From the NCBI RefSeq assembly GCF_016862515.1, contig NZ_BONC01000042.1, positions 1 through 64,000 on the forward strand: a DNA stretch of 64,000 nt. Direction: 5' to 3'. This document shows positions 60,730 to 64,000 of this stretch, one piece after another. The translations under genes were made by a program, and so were the position numbers. Source of the stretch: Asanoa iriomotensis (lineage in GTDB: Bacteria > Actinomycetota > Actinomycetes > Mycobacteriales > Micromonosporaceae). Each line of letters opens with the position of its first letter. Position 1 is the first letter of the stretch. The notes beneath the pieces were generated by a model. It had not been told where the DNA came from. It saw nothing but the letters and a program-made list of their open reading frames with translations, and searched no databases.

Positions 60730-61299
60730 CTAAGGCACGCGGTGGCCGGGTGGCGTGAGGGCCGCCAGGACCGTCGTGGAGATGTAGCGGGCCGCGTCCG
60801 CCGACTTCAGACGGTCGGCGTTGATTTCGTCGGCGGCGCCGTGCATCACGTTCTGCATCGTGGTGATCAGCCATGAGGTCGGCAGGTCCGTGCGGAACAC
60901 GCCCTCGGCCCGGCCGCGTTCGAGCAATCGGCGCATCCGGTCGGCCGGCTCCTGGTGCAGCTCCTGGATCCGGCCCGGCGGGAGGGTGCGCTGAGCCGCG
61001 AGCAGCAGTGACCGGAACCGGTTGACCAGTTCCCAGCTCGCGTCCACCAGCCGGGCCAGCGCGGCGCGCGGGTCGCCGTCGAGGTCGACCGCGTCGAGGA
61101 CCGCGTGCCCGTCCGTGATGGCTCGGGCGACGGCCGCGTCGACGAGTTCGGCCCGCGACGGGAAGTGGCCGTAGAGGGTCACCCGCCCGACGCCCGCGGC
61201 CTTCGCGATGTCGGCGACGCTCGCCTCGGGATCCCGGCTCAGGCAGTCGGCGGCGGCCGCCGCGATCGCGTCGACGTTGCGCTGGGCATCGGCCCGCAT
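60730..61299 (-). CDS. TetR family transcriptional regulator
   Basis: Regulator of 189 residues. N-terminal helix-turn-helix: VADIAKAAGVGRVTLYGHFPSRAELVDAAV, about 28-57. The C-terminal domain resembles the SbtR/TetR_C class. ATG 61299 follows AGGAGG. It is divergent from the MFS exporter gene with a nested dyad in the 89-bp gap, so repression of the exporter and of itself is very likely. Confidence 0.93.
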   Translation of the reverse strand: MRADAQRNVDAIAAAAADCLSRDPEASVADIAKAAGVGRVTLYGHFPSRAELVDAAVARAITDGHAVLDAVDLDGDPRAALARLVDASWELVNRFRSLLLAAQRTLPPGRIQELHQEPADRMRRLLERGRAEGVFRTDLPTSWLITTMQNVMHGAADEINADRLKSADAARYISTTVLAALTPPGHRVP

Positions 61300-61314
61300 C
61301 GGACCTCCTGGTTG

Positions 61315-61372
61315 TTGAACACCGCTGTACGAGTTACTGTAGCCGAGAGCTAACTCGTACATCAGTGTTCAA
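61315..61372. promoter_or_regulatory. nested TetR operator between tetR and MFS genes
   Basis: Two concentric inverted repeats: outer TTGAACAC/GTGTTCAA (61315-61322 and 61365-61372) and inner TGTACGAGTTA/TAACTCGTACA (61326-61336 and 61351-61361). Three unpaired bases lie between them on each side, around a 14-nt centre. All paired bases match. TTGAAC lies on both strands as a possible -35 box. Confidence 0.75.
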
Positions 61373-61388
61373 GTTATTGGGAGGGACC

Positions 61389-62786
61389 ATGGAGGCCGCC
61401 GATCCCCGCCGCTGGCGGGCGCTGGCGCTGCTGGGCGTGGCGCAGCTCATGCTCATCCTCGACGTCACGGTGGTGGCGATCGCGCTGCCGCAGATGGGCG
61501 CCGACCTGGGGCTGAGCCGGGGCACGCTGACGTGGGTGGTCAGCGCGTACACGCTGATGTTCGGCGGTCTGATGCTCCTCGGCGGCCGGGCCGCCGACCT
61601 GTTCGGCGCGCGCCGCCTGGTGCTGACGGGTCTGCTGGTGTTCACCGGGGCGTCGCTGGTGACGGGTCTGGCGGGCTCCGCCGAGGCCCTGATCGGCGGC
61701 CGGATCGCCCAGGGCGTCGGCGCCGCGATGCTCTCGCCGGCGGCCCTGTCGATGGTGACGAAGCTGTTCCAGGGCGCCGAGCTCAACAAGGCCCTCGGCG
61801 TCTGGTCGGGCCTCGGCGGCGGCGGCGCGGCCCTCGGTGTCCTGCTCGGCGGACTGCTCACGGCGGGCCCGGGCTGGCCGTGGGTGTTCTACGTGAACGT
61901 GCCGATCGGCTTGCTCGTGGTCGCGGCGCTGGTGTGGGCGCTGCCGGGGGACAGCGCGGGGCGGGTCCGTGCCCGCCTCGACGTGCCGGGCGCACTGCTG
62001 GTCACGGCCGGCACGGGCGCCGCCATCTACGGGCTGATCAACGCGGGCGACCACGGTTGGGGCTCGGCCACGACGTTGGTCCCGCTGGCCGCGGCGGTGG
62101 TGCTCTACACGGTCTTCGTCCTGCTGCAGCGCGCCCTGCGCGCGCCGCTGATGAACCCGCGCATCCTGGCGCGCCGGCCGGTCGCCGCCGGCATGTTCAT
62201 GATCCTGGTCGCCACCGCGCTGATGATCGCGGTGTTCTTCCTGGGCTCGTTCTACCTGCAACACCTGCGGGGGTACGGCGCGTTGCGGACCGGCCTGCTG
62301 TTCCTGCCGGTGGCGCTGGCGACGATCGCCGGCGCACACACGGCCGGCCAGGCCATCGGGGGGCGCGGTGCCCGGACCATCGCGATCGCGGGCCTCGCGG
62401 TCGCCGGCCTGGGCACCGCCGCGCCCGCCATCTGGGGCGGCCCGTTCGTCCTCGTCGCGGGCGTGACCGTCGCAGCGGCCGGCATCGGCGCCACGTTCGT
62501 CGCGGCCTCGACGACCGCGCTGGCCGAGGTGAACCCGCACGAGGCCGGCGTGACGTCGGGGATCCTGAGCACGTTCCACGAGTTCGGCGCGTCCCTCGGC
62601 GTGGCGGCGGTGTCGAGCATCGCCGCGGCCAGCATCGCGGGCACGACCGGCGCGGGCTTCACGGACGCTTTCACCTTCGCGGCCGTGGTCGCGGTCGCGG
62701 CCGCCATCCTGGCCGCGGTCATCGTCCCGGCCCGGAAGGCCCCGTCGGCCGACGAACCCGACCGTCCCCGCGTGGCGCTGCACTGA
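61389..62786 (+). CDS. MFS transporter, DHA2 (14-helix) type
   Basis: Drug exporter of 465 residues with 14 predicted helices. Antiporter motif C and loop motif are seen: LDVTVVAIALPQMGADL near 23-39, GGRAADLFGARRLVLTG near 66-82, and GRIAQGVGAAMLSPAALSMV near 106-125. Proton-driven efflux of small hydrophobic molecules is expected, as in EmrB/QacA relatives. ATG 61389 follows GGGAGGG. Regulated by the divergent TetR through the dyad at 61315-61372. Confidence 0.93.
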   Translation: MEAADPRRWRALALLGVAQLMLILDVTVVAIALPQMGADLGLSRGTLTWVVSAYTLMFGGLMLLGGRAADLFGARRLVLTGLLVFTGASLVTGLAGSAEALIGGRIAQGVGAAMLSPAALSMVTKLFQGAELNKALGVWSGLGGGGAALGVLLGGLLTAGPGWPWVFYVNVPIGLLVVAALVWALPGDSAGRVRARLDVPGALLVTAGTGAAIYGLINAGDHGWGSATTLVPLAAAVVLYTVFVLLQRALRAPLMNPRILARRPVAAGMFMILVATALMIAVFFLGSFYLQHLRGYGALRTGLLFLPVALATIAGAHTAGQAIGGRGARTIAIAGLAVAGLGTAAPAIWGGPFVLVAGVTVAAAGIGATFVAASTTALAEVNPHEAGVTSGILSTFHEFGASLGVAAVSSIAAASIAGTTGAGFTDAFTFAAVVAVAAAILAAVIVPARKAPSADEPDRPRVALH

Positions 62787-62856
62787 CCACGGCCGGGCCG
62801 GCGACGCCGTCTCGGACAGGGCGGTCGCGCGGGGCGCTGACCGTCGGGGCTGACCG

Positions 62857-62937
62857 CGCAAGGAACGGTCCGTTCCTAACGCGTTAGGAACGGACCGTTC
62901 CTATGCGGAAAGCGTTGATAACGGACCGTTCCTTGCG
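62857..62937. repeat. 42-bp perfect palindrome and third inverted copy (GGAACGG family)
   Basis: 62861-62902 is a perfect 42-bp palindrome centred on AACGCGTT, made of two GGAACGGnCCGTTCC units. A further element at 62920-62937 is the exact reverse complement of 62857-62874 (CGCAAGGAACGGTCCGTT), so two alternative stems can form. It lies between the convergent MFS and TerC genes and may act as a bidirectional terminator. Confidence 0.75.
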
Positions 62938-62940
62938 GTT

Positions 62941-63879
62941 TCAGGCTTGGCGGTTGCGGAGGGCGCTGGCCACCACGGCGATGGTGAGGACGCCGACGAT
63001 GGTGGCCAGCGACGGGCCCACGCCGATTTCCGGGGCCGCGATGTGTGAGCCGCGCAAGGCCTCCAGGACCAGCTTCACCCCGATGAAGCCCAGGATCACG
63101 GCCAGCGCCACCGGCAGGTAGACCACCCGCTCGAGAAGGCCGCCGACCACGTAATAGAGCTGCCGCAGGCCCAGCATCGCGAACGCGTTGGCCGTGACGA
63201 TCACGAAGGCGCTCTGGGTCAGGCCGAACGCCGCCGGCAGCGAGTCCAGGGCGAACACCAGGTTGGCCAGCCCGATCGCGGCGATCACCAGCGGGATCGG
63301 GGTGAGGACCCGGCGCCGCTCGATGGTCGTGGTGTAGCGGCGGCCCGCGTACACGTCGGTGGTCGGGATCAGGCGCGACAGCAGCGCGATGCCCGGCGGT
63401 TTCTCCTCCTCCTCTTCCCCCGCCCGCAGGGAGAGCACCAGGCGCACCGCCGTGTAGACCAGGAACGCGCCGAACAGGTAGAAGAGCCAGTTGAACGCGT
63501 GCACCGCGGCGCTGCCCGCGGCGATGAACAGCGTCCGCAAGCCCAGCGACAGCAGGATGCCGACCGTCAGCACCGACTCGACCGCGTCCGGCGGCACCGC
63601 GAAGCGGCCGATGATCAGCATGAAGACGAACAGGTTGTCGGCGCTGAGGCTGTATTCGGTGAGGTACGTGGCGACGAACTGCTCCGCCGTCTCCTTGCCC
63701 AGCCAGAAGAACAGGACGACCGCGGCGACCAGGGCGAGACCGACGTAGAGGCCGATCCACCGTGCGGCGCCCGCCGGCGTGATCGCGTCCTTGCGCCGCG
63801 ACACCGCCAGCAGGTCGACCGCCAGCAGACCGAGCAGGGTGACCGTCGTCAGCACCCAGCCGAGCGCCGACACACCCAT
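62941..63879 (-). CDS. TerC family integral membrane protein
   Basis: Protein of 312 residues with about nine helices. TerC signatures: FWLGKETAEQFVATYLTEYSLSADNLFVFMLIIGRF near 60-95, with conserved acidic residues inside helices, and LVFALDSLPAAFGLTQSAFVIVTANAFAMLGLRQLYYV near 205-242. TerC/Alx proteins are linked to tellurite resistance and to manganese homeostasis or membrane protein quality control. The last 4 residues of the chain are just left of the palindrome. No ter partner is complete in the window. Confidence 0.92.
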   Translation of the reverse strand: MGVSALGWVLTTVTLLGLLAVDLLAVSRRKDAITPAGAARWIGLYVGLALVAAVVLFFWLGKETAEQFVATYLTEYSLSADNLFVFMLIIGRFAVPPDAVESVLTVGILLSLGLRTLFIAAGSAAVHAFNWLFYLFGAFLVYTAVRLVLSLRAGEEEEEKPPGIALLSRLIPTTDVYAGRRYTTTIERRRVLTPIPLVIAAIGLANLVFALDSLPAAFGLTQSAFVIVTANAFAMLGLRQLYYVVGGLLERVVYLPVALAVILGFIGVKLVLEALRGSHIAAPEIGVGPSLATIVGVLTIAVVASALRNRQA

Positions 63880-63915
63880 CGTGCCTCCCCAGACCGAACC
63901 GGTCCTGAGGATAGA

Positions 63916-64000
63916 TCAGGGCTGGTCAAAGCGGCAGCAGGCGATCACCGCCGCCGACTCTGGTGGCAGGTCGACGCTCGTGTGGGTCAGGCTCACGCCG
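63916..64000 (-). CDS. C-terminal end of a protein cut by the window edge
   Basis: Only the last 27 to 28 codons are present, reading VSLTHTSVDLPPESAAVIACC then RFDQP and a TGA stop at 63916. The frame is open to the edge. Too short to name. It would lie 36 bp upstream of TerC on the same strand. Confidence 0.45.
   Translation of the reverse strand, partial: GVSLTHTSVDLPPESAAVIACCRFDQP

Overview
The window comes from a very GC-rich actinobacterium, most likely of the Micromonosporaceae (Actinoplanes/Micromonospora type). This rests on the near-total G/C third positions, frequent GTG and TTG starts, GTGA/ATGA stop-start overlaps, mycothiol-era DinB enzymes, a class F sortase, DUF427, DUF1707 and DUF3516 proteins, and a HelR-type RNA polymerase recycling ATPase. 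No rRNA, tRNA, CRISPR array, phage module, insertion sequence or secondary-metabolite cluster was seen. It reads as ordinary chromosome with short operons.

Layout. 0-7.6 kb: HrpA helicase, an AlkZ-like winged-helix protein, and divergent HelR with a TTG start. 7.6-10.2 kb: a translationally coupled four-gene operon (membrane protein, winged-helix regulator, ABC ATPase, permease) behind a palindrome. 10.3-14.4 kb: DUF4331, DUF427, GNAT, then a divergent SDR/TetR pair around an operator. 14.4-21.5 kb: a repeat element, a 1639-residue secreted metallophosphoesterase, and a NicO metal transporter with an anchored partner. 21.5-27.5 kb: GNAT, a large LuxR regulator and three consecutive lipoproteins. 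27.6-30.6 kb: an unknown gene, a degenerate ~75-bp tandem array, and a second unknown gene whose 3' end resembles the array units. 30.6-36.8 kb: DinB-like enzyme, DUF3516 helicase, TrmB, sortase plus putative substrate, exonuclease III and PAC2. 37-42.7 kb: cell-wall hydrolase, CBM protein, EcsC, two-component system and DUF1707. 42.7-50.5 kb: PQQ-type lipoprotein, semialdehyde dehydrogenase, ArsR-MFS pair, LLM oxidoreductase, CPA1 antiporter and UBP zinc finger. 50.5-59 kb: a 0.9-kb gene-free stretch, a secreted protein, a frameshifted Nramp transporter, DUF2252 and PP2C. 59-64 kb: M43 protease, a second copy of the repeat element, TetR/MFS with a nested operator, and TerC.

The most unusual content is non-coding. 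Two diverged copies of a 360-400 bp element (14376-14732 and 60317-60719) lie in the same orientation between convergent genes, each with a hairpin that is kept through a G.U-compatible change. A tandem array (28520-29330) looks like repeated duplication of the 3' end of the neighbouring gene. A GGAACGG/CCGTTCC palindrome family appears at 30629-30684 and 62857-62937. Several large dyads look like operators of the adjacent regulators (10192, 13743, 29938, 45690, 61315). Among proteins, the SDR has Phe for the catalytic Tyr, the sortase has no Arg after its Cys, and the phosphoesterase carries a triplicated module I do not recognise.
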